Below are positions 16,648 through 26,289 of a stretch of DNA of 64,000 nucleotides, piece by piece. Under the pieces are notes generated by a model, which saw only the letters and a list, made by a program, of their open reading frames with translations, was not told where the DNA came from and ran no database searches. The DNA comes from Candidatus Nitrospira allomarina (GTDB taxonomy: Bacteria; Nitrospirota; Nitrospiria; Nitrospirales; UBA8639): positions 434,001-498,000 of the forward strand of contig NZ_CP116967.1 in NCBI RefSeq assembly GCF_032050975.1, in the 5' to 3' direction. Every line of letters begins with the position of its first letter. Position 1 is the stretch's first letter. The position numbers were made by a program, and so were the translations under genes.

Positions 16648-17023
16648 ACCATGATAAGATCTCATTAGAAGCCTGTCAAGGAATGTGGATCATTTGCAAT
16701 TTTTTCGGGAACGGTGGAAAATTCGTAAAACTTATCCACCCAATCCGGTTTCATCACAATCATCATTACTCCGGATGATCTGAGATGTTCAGATACACAC
16801 CAGGGAGGTTCCACCTCCCATTATGGGCACGAGAGTTCATCGCCAACACAGGCGCAGGTTCAGGGGCAACTTTCGATTTCGCTCATGAATCACTTTTGAC
16901 TCTACCCACATGGCACAACCGGTAGGCCGTGCCAATCAATTTGACTCAAAGGAAAAGATGCGTATCTTGTTGGGGAGAACAGTTATTATGTTGGTATACA
17001 CCTGAAGGACGGTGAAAGAATAA
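16648..17023. other. Divergent intergenic region between TetR gene and lon
   Basis: About 375 bases separating the leftward exporter operon from the rightward lon gene. It should contain both promoters. No gene, RNA or heat-shock element (CIRCE or HAIR) was recognised. Confidence 0.5.
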
Positions 17024-19468
17024 ATGGATACTCCCCCAACTGCCGAGAATACACTCATTGTTTCCCTCCCGCTCGTCCCTGTTAAGCGAACGGTCTTGTT
17101 TCCCGATACCCTTGTTCCCTTCACGATTGGTCGACCCCGCTCGATCGCCGCGGTGGAAGCCGCGATGAACTCGGAAGACAAAGCCTTGGTATTCGCCACC
17201 CAGCGTGACTCAGAAAAGGAGGAACCCGAGTTCGATGACCTGTATCGAATTGGCACGAAAGCCGTCATCAAGCAAATGGGCAAAACTCCGGATGGCCATC
17301 TTCAGGTTCTCGCACAGGGAATCGAACGCGTCGTCTTACTGAAGAAGGAACAAGACGAACCCCATATGGTCGTTCGGTCCAGGCAACTCGCTCTTGCGCT
17401 TGAATCCGACCTTGAACTGGAGGCCTTGCATCGTGAACTGGTTGAACTTATTGGCCAATTACCCGAATTATTGACGACCCAGGGCGTGGTGGAATTGGTG
17501 GCCGTGCTTCGAGCCGAAAAAAATCCCCTTTCAGTGGCTTATCGGCTGGTGTCCCTCTTGAACCTTAATGTGGAACGATTGCAAGGGCTTCTGGAGCAAT
17601 CCGATGCTAAGGAAGTCCTTCGCCAGGTGTATGGCGCGTTGGCCCATGAACTCCATATCCTCAAAATTCGCCATGAAATCGCGAGCCAGGCCCAAGCAGA
17701 AATTGGAAAATCCCAACGGGAGTATTTCCTGCGCCAACAGTTAAAAGAAATTCAACAAGAACTGGGAGACCTGGAGACCCAACCCGAAGATGGCGAGGTA
17801 GGGGAATTAAAAGCCCGTATCGAGAAGGCCGACCTTCCCGAGATTGTGAGAACTGAAGCCACCAGAGAACTGAAGCGTCTGGTCAAGCTGCCTCCTGCCT
17901 CCCCGGATCATCAGGTCATTCGGAGCTATCTGGAGTTGGTTCTAGAATTACCGTGGAACACCCTCACAGAAGACCACCTGGATCTGACTCATGTTCGAAC
18001 AATATTAGATGAAGATCATTACGGCATTCAGGATGTCAAGGAACGCATCCTTGAGCACCTGGCCGTGTTGAAGCTGAATCCTTCTGCGAAGGCTCCCATC
18101 CTGTGTTTGGTGGGCCCCCCGGGGGTGGGGAAAACCAGCTTGGGGCAATCCATTGCCCGCGCCCTGGAAAGAAAGTTTGAACGCCTGAGCTTAGGGGGTC
18201 TTCATGACGAAGCCGAATTGCGTGGGCATCGCCGCACATATGTTGGCGCAATGCCAGGCCGTCTGATTCAGGCTCTTCGACGTGCTGGGGCCAAAAATCC
18301 GATTCTGATGCTGGACGAGGTCGATAAGGTTGGACAGGATTTCCGGGGAGATCCCGCGTCAGCCTTGTTAGAAATTCTTGACCCGGAACAAAATCATACC
18401 TTCCGCGACAACTACTTAGATCTGCCCTTTGACCTCTCTAAAGTGATGTTCATCACCACGGCCAATTCCCTGGACACCATCTCCCGTCCTCTCTTGGATC
18501 GGATGGAGACCATACGTCTGGGAGGCTACAGTCATCAGGAAAAGCTTGAAATTGCCAATCGCTATTTGTGGCCTCGTCGCTTGAAGGAAGCCGGCTTGGA
18601 GTCCAAACCCTTGACGTTAGAGGAACAGGTGATTCCTCATATCATCAAACGATATACCCGGGAAGCCGGCGTTCGCCAATTGGAACAGATGTTGGGACGG
18701 TTAACTCGCAAAGTGGCGCTGAAGCTGGCAGAACATCCGCCGGACCAGCCGGAGGAACCTCTCACGATCACCCAAGTGGACCTTCCGGAATGGTTGGGCA
18801 TCGAACGATTTATGCCTGAGGAAGCCAGGAAAACATTGCCCCTGGGGGTAGCGACGGGAATGGCCTGGACAGAAACCGGCGGGGATGTCCTCTATGTTGA
18901 GAGTGCCCTTCTTCCGGGAGGCAGCGACCTCACCATTACCGGCCACATTGGAGATGTTATGCAGGAATCAGCTCAAGCGGCTCGAAGCTATCTCTGGTCG
19001 CGTGCCGAATCGCTGGGCTTGGATATCGCCGTGTTTAAGCAGAGTGGAATGCATATTCATGTGCCGGAGGGCGCCATTCCCAAAGATGGGCCATCCGCCG
19101 GTGTGACCATGGCCAGTGCTCTGGCTTCGCTCTTACTGAAAATCCCGGTTAGAAAGGATACGGCGATGACCGGAGAAATTGGGTTAACCGGATTGGTCCT
19201 GCCTGTGGGCGGGATTAAAGAAAAGATTTTGGCGGCACATAGGGTCGGATTGCGCCGTATTGTCCTTCCCAAAGCCAACGAAAAAGATCTGAAAGATGTG
19301 CCTGACACTGTACGATCAGAATTGTCCGTTGTCTTCGTGGAAACAATTGAGGAGGCCTTACATGCTGTCCTGCTCAACAAGACGCCGGACAATCGTGAGA
19401 GAGAAACGAATCCTCCTCACACCCAACCTGTCGAAAGTGAGCAGACATCCGCCATGGGCAGTCACTAA
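17024..19468 (+). CDS. lon: ATP-dependent protease Lon
   Basis: 814 residues, the usual length for bacterial LonA. The N-terminal substrate domain opens SLPLVPVKRTVLFPDTLVPF. A coiled coil (SQREYFLRQQLKEIQQELGD) precedes the AAA+ module, with Walker A GPPGVGKTS near residue 365 and Walker B ILMLDEVDKV. The C-terminal protease domain has the Ser-Lys dyad: Ser in PKDGPSAG near residue 690 and Lys in VGGIKEKIL near 732. Lon unfolds and degrades misfolded and short-lived regulatory proteins in the cytoplasm. The gene stands alone on the plus strand. The C-terminal 25 residues are a low-complexity tail not usual in Lon. Confidence 0.97.
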   Translation: MDTPPTAENTLIVSLPLVPVKRTVLFPDTLVPFTIGRPRSIAAVEAAMNSEDKALVFATQRDSEKEEPEFDDLYRIGTKAVIKQMGKTPDGHLQVLAQGIERVVLLKKEQDEPHMVVRSRQLALALESDLELEALHRELVELIGQLPELLTTQGVVELVAVLRAEKNPLSVAYRLVSLLNLNVERLQGLLEQSDAKEVLRQVYGALAHELHILKIRHEIASQAQAEIGKSQREYFLRQQLKEIQQELGDLETQPEDGEVGELKARIEKADLPEIVRTEATRELKRLVKLPPASPDHQVIRSYLELVLELPWNTLTEDHLDLTHVRTILDEDHYGIQDVKERILEHLAVLKLNPSAKAPILCLVGPPGVGKTSLGQSIARALERKFERLSLGGLHDEAELRGHRRTYVGAMPGRLIQALRRAGAKNPILMLDEVDKVGQDFRGDPASALLEILDPEQNHTFRDNYLDLPFDLSKVMFITTANSLDTISRPLLDRMETIRLGGYSHQEKLEIANRYLWPRRLKEAGLESKPLTLEEQVIPHIIKRYTREAGVRQLEQMLGRLTRKVALKLAEHPPDQPEEPLTITQVDLPEWLGIERFMPEEARKTLPLGVATGMAWTETGGDVLYVESALLPGGSDLTITGHIGDVMQESAQAARSYLWSRAESLGLDIAVFKQSGMHIHVPEGAIPKDGPSAGVTMASALASLLLKIPVRKDTAMTGEIGLTGLVLPVGGIKEKILAAHRVGLRRIVLPKANEKDLKDVPDTVRSELSVVFVETIEEALHAVLLNKTPDNRERETNPPHTQPVESEQTSAMGSH

Positions 19469-19533
19469 GCTTTCAGAGATGGGCTTCTCTCCAGCCTTGA
19501 TTCTTCTCTCCTTATGGAAATACCGCGAGAAGA

Positions 19534-19989
19534 CTATTTCCCACCCGTCAGGAAAGGGGATATCCGTTGCATGGTAAAGGTACCTCCAGGTTCAAGAGGA
19601 TTGTGATCCTGGCCAATGCGGGTGTACCACCAACGTCCCTGGGCTACCGGCGAGTCATCTAACCACTTCAGCTCAAACCCTCCTTCCCGATCATTCCCGG
19701 CTTGCATCCATTTGCCCTTCCATACCCCATCCTTCAGTTCTTGGGTTTCAAACCACCCATCCTCCCACTCATATTGTCCATTTCCCTCTTCATTTAAGGT
19801 AATGGTATTAGACCCGGTTTTATCTGCATACTCCCAAATCCCGGCAAGATCTTGAACTTGTTGAGGCGAATGGGAGGGGTCAAGGCCATTCCCTTCCCCT
19901 TGAGGAATCTGATGTGAGAGATCGGCACAACCCACGGCAACAAAAACATTTATGATGATGAGGAACAGTTTGACTATACTCTTCTGCAT
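19534..19989 (-). CDS. Small lipoprotein of unknown function
   Basis: 151 residues from the ATG at 19989, preceded by GAGGGA. The product begins with a lipoprotein signal (MQKSIVKLFLIIINVFVAVGC) with a VAVGC lipobox. The mature part contains a repeated beta pattern (LAGIWEYADKTGSNTITLNEEGNGQYEWEDG and WKGKWMQAGNDREGGFELKW) that looks like a lipocalin-like or META-like small beta barrel. The match is only by eye. It converges with lon, 65 bases away. Function unknown; envelope-anchored. Confidence 0.75.
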   Translation of the reverse strand: MQKSIVKLFLIIINVFVAVGCADLSHQIPQGEGNGLDPSHSPQQVQDLAGIWEYADKTGSNTITLNEEGNGQYEWEDGWFETQELKDGVWKGKWMQAGNDREGGFELKWLDDSPVAQGRWWYTRIGQDHNPLEPGGTFTMQRISPFLTGGK

Positions 19990-20143
19990 AAATTTTCCCT
20001 CGCTCCCCCGGGACAATTGAGTTGGAAAAATAACCTTAGGATTGTATCAGATAGGACCGATAGACCCAGATAGGTGAAACCATGTATCACGAAAGGCCAC
20101 CACTGATGACCACCATCAAGACGGGGACGCCTGCCCGACGGAA

Positions 20144-21511
20144 TTGACGTCCGCGTTGATTTGCACAACATGCGGGTCGGTCAGAAATGGTAGAGAGACC
20201 TGTTCGCAATGTGGAGCCGCGCTTCATTCTCCACAAGAGGAATCCGTGAACCACTCCAATGAACCGCTACTCAGCACAGATCATTCTCTCATTTCATCAG
20301 AATCTCAAAAGCCGTTGAACACTCATAGAACAGACTCTTCGGCTGAAAGTAGTTCTGATGTGGCCACTTGGAGCCCCGATCAGAGAGACCAGACCAAGGC
20401 CCTTCACGGAATACCCCTTTCCGGCCCGGACAACGGGTCAGACGATTCCAATTTGTTTCCCATCCACCATCCCATTTTTTGGGGGCGTGGGCGAACGCTC
20501 TTTGGGATATTCATTGTCAATACCTTTTTCACATTACTGACACTTGGCCTGTATTCTTTTTGGGGGAGAGTACGTATTCGCCAATTTTTGAGCAGTCAGA
20601 CCAGCTTTGCCCACACTCGCTTTTCCTATCATGGAACTCCTCAGGAATTATTGAAGGGATGGTCAAAAGCGTTTTTGGTATTTGGTCTTCCCTATGCTTT
20701 CCTCAGTCTGACCCCCCTCATTTGGGACCAGATTCCAACTTGGATTCCCAATGCGCTTGCAGGGACCATGGCTTTGTGCTTCATTCCAGTCGCGGTGGTC
20801 GGATCGCATCGTTATCGGTTGAGTCGAACCTCGTTGGGAACGATTCGTTTCTCCTTCCGGGGGCACGTAAAGGAATATACGAAAATATGGGTCCTGGGAA
20901 GCGTTCTGACCTTGTTGACCGCCGGCATCTATTACCCGTTTTTCGAAAATGCCAGACGAAAATTTCTTGTCGCTCACACCTACTTTGGTAATCGCCCATT
21001 CACCTATTCCGGAACGGGAAGCGGGCTCTTGAGGATCTATGTCACATCCCTCGCCTTCAGCATGATCATTATGATCACACTCATCGGGATTCACGCGGGA
21101 CCTGCCGGTCTCTCCATCCTCGCCCAATGGCCATCCGAAGGTTGGCGAGACATTTTTTTTAATTCCCTGTTCATCACCGGATTGCTCACGCTGCTGCTTC
21201 CATGGTTTTACCTGCAGGTAGCCAAGCAACGGTACCAATGGAATCATTCAGATTTTGGAGACGCGCATTTTCATTTTTCTGCCTCCACATGGAATCTCAT
21301 GGAGTTGCGGATGACGAACTTCCTCATGCTTATTCTCACGTTTGGAGTAGCCTGGCCGTGGGTCCAGGTCCGGAATCTCCAATTTCTCTATTATCATCTG
21401 AACCTTCAAGGCCCTTTAGATTTTCAACGCATCGAACAGGAAGCCCTGGATGCGTCCCCCACCGGTGAAGAGCTTGCGGGATACTTTGACGCTGGTTTTG
21501 ATTTAGGCTAA
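20144..21511 (+). CDS. DUF898 (YjgN-like) multi-pass membrane protein with N-terminal zinc ribbon
   Basis: 455 residues. The N-terminus has a four-cysteine zinc ribbon (CTTCGSVRNGRETCSQCG), then a 70-residue Ser-rich linker. Three repeats of the DUF898 pattern follow (FFTLLTLGLYSFWGRVRIRQFL, VLTLLTAGIYYPFFENARRKFL and FLMLILTFGVAWPWVQVRNLQF), each a helix hairpin followed by a basic loop and an aromatic beta segment. The family is named after E. coli YjgN, whose role is unproven. The frame can only begin at a TTG (20144 or 20156), with a weak ribosome site, so the start is uncertain. It is followed 94 bases later by an M48 protease; the two families are often neighbours, which suggests a joint envelope role. 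Confidence 0.85.
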   Translation: MTSALICTTCGSVRNGRETCSQCGAALHSPQEESVNHSNEPLLSTDHSLISSESQKPLNTHRTDSSAESSSDVATWSPDQRDQTKALHGIPLSGPDNGSDDSNLFPIHHPIFWGRGRTLFGIFIVNTFFTLLTLGLYSFWGRVRIRQFLSSQTSFAHTRFSYHGTPQELLKGWSKAFLVFGLPYAFLSLTPLIWDQIPTWIPNALAGTMALCFIPVAVVGSHRYRLSRTSLGTIRFSFRGHVKEYTKIWVLGSVLTLLTAGIYYPFFENARRKFLVAHTYFGNRPFTYSGTGSGLLRIYVTSLAFSMIIMITLIGIHAGPAGLSILAQWPSEGWRDIFFNSLFITGLLTLLLPWFYLQVAKQRYQWNHSDFGDAHFHFSASTWNLMELRMTNFLMLILTFGVAWPWVQVRNLQFLYYHLNLQGPLDFQRIEQEALDASPTGEELAGYFDAGFDLG

Positions 21512-21605
21512 TTTGGCCATTGTGCATGTTCCGCTCCGATCCTCCCGGTATGAATCTTTTCATCATCGACAATGTATGCGTTCCTTAGGCTAAACCAATT
21601 TGATC

Positions 21606-22706
21606 ATGGCATACCCCACCGAATGGAAAGGGTCCTATTATGACGGACAATCGGTCGTTCCACAGTTTGTGACTATTACCATTTCAGGTGTCGGTCTGAC
21701 CCTTCGCTTTGCTGACCACACAACCACGACATGGAACTATCAAGAATTTCGACAAACCCACGGGCGCTATTCCGGAGAAGAAGTACGATTTGAGCGAGGA
21801 ACCGGAATTGGCGAAACCCTGGTCATCCCCAGCCCCAAAATTCTGCTGGCGATTCATAAGCATGGCGGATCGCACACCAGTCATTTTCATCATCCCCGCA
21901 CTCGACACACCCGTGTGTATGGGACGGTGCTGGCCGCACTCGCCAGCATCCCCATCGTGTATGGCATTTTTACCTGGGGTATTCCCTCGTTGGCTCAGCC
22001 AATCACCGCCGCCATTCCGCTTTCCTGGGAAATTCAGTTGGGCCAGTTTGTACAACAGGAAGTCACAGCCGGGAAACCGGTTTGCGACAACCCGAAACTG
22101 ATCCACGCGGTCGACTTCATATTGACGTCCCTGACCAAATCCATCGACCCCCTTCCCTATCAATTTCAGGTGACCGTGGTGGATAGCCCCCTCGTCAACG
22201 CCATGGCTGCCCCGGGCGGATATGTCATAGTCTTTCGCGGTCTTCTACAAGACACCGCTTCGCCCGAAGAACTCGCGGGAGTTTTGGCTCATGAAATTCA
22301 ACACGTTCTGCTTCGACACACCATGCACCTTATCGTGCGGCATGTGTCGATGGCTTTCGTCATCGCCGCCCTTAGCGGGGATGCCAGCGGCATGGTGGCG
22401 TATGCACTCCAAGCCGCCCAAACTCTTCAGACCCTGTCCTATAGCCGTGAGGCGGAAGACCAAGCCGATGAACAGGGATTCCTCTTATTACATCGGTCGG
22501 GAATTAATCCCGAGGGGATGGTCGCCTTTTTCGCTAAACTTGGGAAAGAACAACCTGCAAATGACGTCCTTCGTTATCTTTCGACCCATCCACCGACCCA
22601 AGACCGCCTGGCACACCTGAAGTCCTTGCTGCCACCTGCCTCCATGACCTATCGAGTCTTCCCCTTTCACGCTGAGTGGTCTAACATCAACACTTACTGC
22701 AAGTGA
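21606..22706 (+). CDS. M48-family membrane-linked zinc metalloprotease
   Basis: 366 residues from ATG 21606. An N-terminal soluble domain of about 110 residues (beta-rich, ending HTSHFHHPRTRH) precedes one membrane segment (VLAALASIPIVYGIFTWG). The Ste24/HtpX-like protease domain follows, with zinc motif HEIQH near residue 228 and the third ligand Glu in SREAEDQADEQG. The phrase NAMAAPGGYVIVFRGLL is characteristic of the M48 family, including BepA and YfgC. Such enzymes remove damaged or mis-assembled envelope proteins. It follows the DUF898 gene and is probably co-transcribed with it. Confidence 0.92.
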   Translation: MAYPTEWKGSYYDGQSVVPQFVTITISGVGLTLRFADHTTTTWNYQEFRQTHGRYSGEEVRFERGTGIGETLVIPSPKILLAIHKHGGSHTSHFHHPRTRHTRVYGTVLAALASIPIVYGIFTWGIPSLAQPITAAIPLSWEIQLGQFVQQEVTAGKPVCDNPKLIHAVDFILTSLTKSIDPLPYQFQVTVVDSPLVNAMAAPGGYVIVFRGLLQDTASPEELAGVLAHEIQHVLLRHTMHLIVRHVSMAFVIAALSGDASGMVAYALQAAQTLQTLSYSREAEDQADEQGFLLLHRSGINPEGMVAFFAKLGKEQPANDVLRYLSTHPPTQDRLAHLKSLLPPASMTYRVFPFHAEWSNINTYCK

Positions 22707-22946
22707 CTCCTTAGAGCCTCTTTCTAACGCTGTTTGACCCCCGGGAACGCTGTTGAAGGGATGTTCAACTCACCTTTTTGGAAATCTGACCCATTGCTCT
22801 CTAGCCCTGGAGGCTTCATAATAAACATATTCGAGACATACCGGAATGTATGGTGTCTTTGTCTGGACCACAACTCCAAATTCACTCACACCCCGTCTGT
22901 CTAGTCCGAGGCTCTTATCATCAACACACAACAAGGGGTGGGTCAC

Positions 22947-23363
22947 ATGGGAACCGAAATCACACGCTATGCCATTGGAGATTTTGGAAAGTTGCATAAA
23001 TTTACCGGAAAGAATGTACCGGCAGGCACCGAGGCCCTGGTGGAAGAAGACGGAACAAGCTTAACGGCGAAGGGGAAAACCTATACCGCTCGGTTTTCGG
23101 ATATTCTTCCGAACGTGGAAATCATTCGCGTGCAATTCGATCAATACAGCTCGAACCACATCGGCTTTGCCATGGAAGCCCACGACAAAACCCTGACCAA
23201 AATTCCGGAAATGCTGGAAAGCACCAAAATCATTTCTGAAAAACTCAGACATGATTGGATGGCCCAAGACAAGGCCTATCAGGATACCGAAAAAGCCAAA
23301 AAGGTAGCGCCTGTTGCAGCAAAAGTCACCGCGCCTGCAAAAGAAGCGATTGCGGCAACCTAA
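22947..23363 (+). CDS. Conserved hypothetical protein, 138 residues
   Basis: ATG at 22947 preceded by AAGGGGTG, chosen over a GTG nine bases earlier. The N-terminal 90 residues are a compact alpha/beta unit (ITRYAIGDFGKLHKFTGKNVP, then IIRVQFDQYSSNHIGFAMEAH). The C-terminal 35 residues are a Lys/Ala-rich tail (KAKKVAPVAAKVTAPAKEA) like the basic tails of nucleic-acid or envelope-binding proteins. No signal peptide. I do not recognise the family. Confidence 0.7.
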   Translation: MGTEITRYAIGDFGKLHKFTGKNVPAGTEALVEEDGTSLTAKGKTYTARFSDILPNVEIIRVQFDQYSSNHIGFAMEAHDKTLTKIPEMLESTKIISEKLRHDWMAQDKAYQDTEKAKKVAPVAAKVTAPAKEAIAAT

Positions 23364-23436
23364 TCAATCCCTCCCTAATTACAGAACATTCCAGGGCTAA
23401 AAAGGCACCGTTCGCTTCAGGGTCATCACCATTGTT

Positions 23437-23463
23437 CCCCTCTGCCAAAAGAGCAGAGGGGGG
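23437..23463. terminator. Possible hairpin terminator between convergent genes
   Basis: CCCCTCTGC, a 7-base loop, then GCAGAGGGG gives a 9-bp perfect stem between the convergent genes ending at 23363 and 23596. No long T-run follows on either strand, so termination activity is uncertain. Confidence 0.45.
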
Positions 23464-23595
23464 AAACGCTTCATTATTTTGCAAGCCTCGAATTAAATAA
23501 ATCCTGATGAGGGCCGGATTAGACCGGTTGGACCCTGCAGAACCTAGTGATGGCGGTAACCCTCAGACTTTGATGCATCTGCTCGAATGTACGAA

Positions 23596-23880
23596 CTATT
23601 TTTTTCGAAACGAAATATGGTTTTTATACTCCTGAATTGCCGCGCCCAACGCCTTGGATCCTAAGGGAATGTTAGCCTCCAGTGCATTTTCAACCGCTTC
23701 ATCATCAATGATCACTTCATAACATTCGTGTTGATTGGTGAGCACCATGCCCTTCTCCGTTTGCCTGGGCATATAGATTTCCGTCCACACTTCCTTTTCC
23801 ACCAAACACACATCCCGAAACCGTTCATACAAAAGCTGCAACCGTTCTTGATCAGAAATTACGAGCGGATTATTTTCCAT
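23596..23880 (-). CDS. Small conserved hypothetical protein
   Basis: 94 residues from the ATG at 23880, which has AGAGG 9 bases upstream; an ATG two codons earlier sits too close to it. The product is acidic and soluble (LQLLYERFRDVCLVEKEVWTEIYMPRQT..., then ECYEVIIDDEAVENALEANIPLG). No family recognised. Its neighbour upstream is a membrane protease-like gene, separated by about 80 bases on the same strand. Confidence 0.65.
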   Translation of the reverse strand: MENNPLVISDQERLQLLYERFRDVCLVEKEVWTEIYMPRQTEKGMVLTNQHECYEVIIDDEAVENALEANIPLGSKALGAAIQEYKNHISFRKK

Positions 23881-23957
23881 AGCCATTCCTCTCCCTTCAC
23901 ATACACAACAATGGTTCTTTTTCTACTCCGCTCTCATCAAACTCGTCAAGTGGGTGG

Positions 23958-24611
23958 CTAGCTTCCGAAAACGGATACCCAAGGATCCCGGCCAAGAACC
24001 CAGAGATAAAAAAACGTGCCCAGCCAGCCATGATAGAGTCCCAGCGGCCAAAGATTTCGATCACGGGTATAGAACGGGACAAAAAAGCAGGCCATAAGGC
24101 CGGTGGCCAACGTCAGCCACCAGTCTGGGGCATGAACGAGGGCAAACAGAATCACCCCAATGGGAATGGCCAGCCACAGGCCATGCTGAGGAAATTTTCT
24201 TATAAGATTATCAACACCCATCGCCTGCACAAGAAACTGTTGGAGAATTCCCCACAGAGGATATAGGAACAACAGCAACAGCGTGTGGCTCTGCCAGAGC
24301 TCTCGACCGGCCATTATGCCATACCAGGCCATGGCTAATCCCGACCCGGCAAATAACACCGATGGCCAGATAAAGGCTTGTCGAAGATTGTCGGTGCGAA
24401 ATCCCCACCCTTTCCACCTCGTCGGATCCTGCCGAACCTGCCAGACTACATAGCTCACCCAACTGATCCCCGCCAAGGCTATAAAAAGTCCCCTTGCATC
24501 AAAACTCTTGAATACAAGATGCAGTAGCCCTGTCAGGACAACCGCAAAGAATTCCCACCAATTACCAGCCCGATCGTCGGGAGAAATTTTCAGAAGATTT
24601 CTCCCAAACAA
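23958..24611 (-). CDS. CPBP (CAAX/Rce1-like) intramembrane protease family protein with altered motif 1
   Basis: 217 residues, six to eight hydrophobic segments. The C-terminal half shows the CPBP layout: LWGILQQFLVQ where active members have EExxxR, then FALVHAPDWW for the FxxxH motif, and LYHGWLGTFFY for the last motif. The glutamate pair is Gln-Gln here, so it may be inactive or use another geometry. The frame starts with TTG at 24611, one base after the stop of the upstream PAS-like gene, implying coupling. Family members process prenylated proteins or bacteriocins; role here unknown. Confidence 0.7.
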   Translation of the reverse strand: MFGRNLLKISPDDRAGNWWEFFAVVLTGLLHLVFKSFDARGLFIALAGISWVSYVVWQVRQDPTRWKGWGFRTDNLRQAFIWPSVLFAGSGLAMAWYGIMAGRELWQSHTLLLLFLYPLWGILQQFLVQAMGVDNLIRKFPQHGLWLAIPIGVILFALVHAPDWWLTLATGLMACFFVPFYTRDRNLWPLGLYHGWLGTFFYLWVLGRDPWVSVFGS

Positions 24612-24612
24612 A

Positions 24613-25065
24613 TTATAAGGTATAAGTCGAAGAGTTTTTCAGAAAAGACAAGGAGGGATCCTGGGGGGAAACCGAGAGGACGGGACAACCATCTAGGTAA
24701 TGATCTGTTACAAAGCCCAATGCCTCAGACTCATAAGGAAATAACCGGACCACGGCGACAACCGTCTTCCCCAGGGTAGGAAAAACCAATTGAACATCTT
24801 GCGGCCGTTGGGTTTTCAGAGTTTTGCTCAGGGCCTTTTTCAAACTTCTGGCTGAGTCTTTAGGTAAGACCTCATTGATGGTCCGTCCCAGAAGATGCTC
24901 TCCACCTAAAAGGTGTTGACAGGGAACAGGGAAAAAACAATCCTGATAGATCCCATTTTCATCCCAGCGAAAGATTTTATGGGGAATAAACGAGACATGA
25001 TCCCCTGAAAAAATCCTGCTCAGGAATTCTTCCCACATGGCCTTCGACCAACGTTCCCTGGACAT
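24613..25065 (-). CDS. PAS-like sensory domain protein
   Basis: 150 residues from ATG 25065, with GGGAGGG 4-5 bases upstream. The pattern FRWDENGIYQDCFFPVP...LLGRTINEVLPKDSARSLKKALSKTL matches a PAS fold. It is followed by two beta strands (QDVQLVFPTLGKTVVAVVRLFPY) and VLGFVTDH-like ends. No kinase, cyclase or output domain follows. A stand-alone PAS protein could sense a small ligand and act through a partner. It is transcribed with the CPBP-like gene just downstream. Assignment by pattern only. Confidence 0.65.
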   Translation of the reverse strand: MSRERWSKAMWEEFLSRIFSGDHVSFIPHKIFRWDENGIYQDCFFPVPCQHLLGGEHLLGRTINEVLPKDSARSLKKALSKTLKTQRPQDVQLVFPTLGKTVVAVVRLFPYESEALGFVTDHYLDGCPVLSVSPQDPSLSFLKNSSTYTL

Positions 25066-25515
25066 CGAACCCTCCCTGGTTTCTATGCATTGCCCTATCA
25101 TAGAGAAGATTCTCCCACCAAAGTATTTCAGTGTTCTTTAGCTCACTTATGAAGAGTAAATAAGAGTTTCTATCTCATACACAACTAGTGATATCCCTAG
25201 TTTTTCGGGAAAAATCCCCTAGTATTCTGTATAATGTATTAAAAAAGGAACAAATAATACAATTACCCTTTCTCCTATGCCTGAAACGTAGGCAGTCCTC
25301 TTCGTTTTCCGAGAAGGACGTGGCCCGGCCTTTCCACCTCTGGACGAAACCTCCCTGCAGCGCTATCTGAATCAGTAAAAGACGGGAGAAAACTAAAGAA
25401 AATGAATTCCCCGGCCTGCGTACTCTGATGACCAAATATTTCTGACAAGGCCCTTAAATTCCTGGGCTCCGGACCAGGAATTAAGAGCTTCTTGCATGAG
25501 AAACCTCCTTGGAAA
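25066..25515. other. Gene-free stretch
   Basis: About 450 AT-rich bases. One frame of 86 codons on the minus strand (25175-25435) lacks a ribosome site and protein-like composition. A 6-bp inverted repeat AACTAG/CTAGTT near 25183-25202 is seen. Nothing else recognised. Confidence 0.45.
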
Positions 25516-26289
25516 TTACTGAGGGGGGGGTCCAGGGTCCTCCGGCTCTCCGGAGTCGCTCATGAGCGTTCCGATCAGTGGCTGGTCATGACAGGATTCT
25601 ACAACATCCATTTGGCAATACATGGCCTGAGGATCATCTTCATTCCATGCCCCACCGTTGTTAAAGCAATCCAATTTTTCAATACAGGTGTTTACCTGGT
25701 CTTCCTGGCCGGAAACCGCACAGGTCGAGTTGCAGGTTGCAAAGACTGGTTCAATGGAGGTACCCGTGCAATCGCTCCCTCCTCCACTAAGCAGGCAATT
25801 CAGCGCTGCGGCGGTTAATTGGCGACCAAGCTGAAGTTTCGAATCCCCGCCTGGGGAAACGCATAACGCTTCGAGAACGGGAGGAATTTGGTCAGTGCCA
25901 TTGGGGCCTACGGAAATAATTTGTCCACAAATATCAATTCCCTCATAGCCGATAGGGAAATTATTCAACAGGGTGATGTCATTCTTCTTCGCATCTCGAC
26001 AGGCTTTCGGACTTCCCGCCTGGCCTGGCGGTTCAAAATTACAAATTACCGTGCCATCCATATCATAGGTACACTTGTCCGTCGCTGTTTGATCATAGGA
26101 ATTGACCGTTGACAACCAGGCTCGGATAACTTCTTCAGAAATGTTAGTACTACCAGATTTCTCCTCGCCTGCATGAGTACCCCAGAATCCGGCCGTTCGG
26201 CAAATCTCTTGGGCATTCACCTGGCTTACAACACTTCCCATTCCCATGCTAAAAACAAGACAACCCGCACACAATATCCTGGTTCTCAT
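25516..26289 (-). CDS. Secreted cysteine-rich orphan protein with GFWGTH motif
   Basis: 257 residues from the ATG at 26289, which opens a signal peptide (MRTRILCAGCLVFSMGMG, cleavage near VNAQ). The mature protein starts EICRTAGFWGTHAG and carries about 16 cysteines in disulfide-like spacing, ending in a Pro-rich tail (EPEDPGPPPQ). A GFWxxH/GYWxxH opening is a pattern I associate with secreted orphan proteins of several environmental bacteria. Surroundings are long gene-free stretches and two other secreted orphans on the same strand. No enzyme motif is visible. Likely periplasmic or extracellular structural protein. Confidence 0.7.
   Translation of the reverse strand: MRTRILCAGCLVFSMGMGSVVSQVNAQEICRTAGFWGTHAGEEKSGSTNISEEVIRAWLSTVNSYDQTATDKCTYDMDGTVICNFEPPGQAGSPKACRDAKKNDITLLNNFPIGYEGIDICGQIISVGPNGTDQIPPVLEALCVSPGGDSKLQLGRQLTAAALNCLLSGGGSDCTGTSIEPVFATCNSTCAVSGQEDQVNTCIEKLDCFNNGGAWNEDDPQAMYCQMDVVESCHDQPLIGTLMSDSGEPEDPGPPPQ

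Noticed and set aside
25175-25435. 86-codon minus-strand open frame in a gene-free stretch
   Set aside because: No ribosome site, no conserved-looking pattern, low complexity in places; treated as non-coding.
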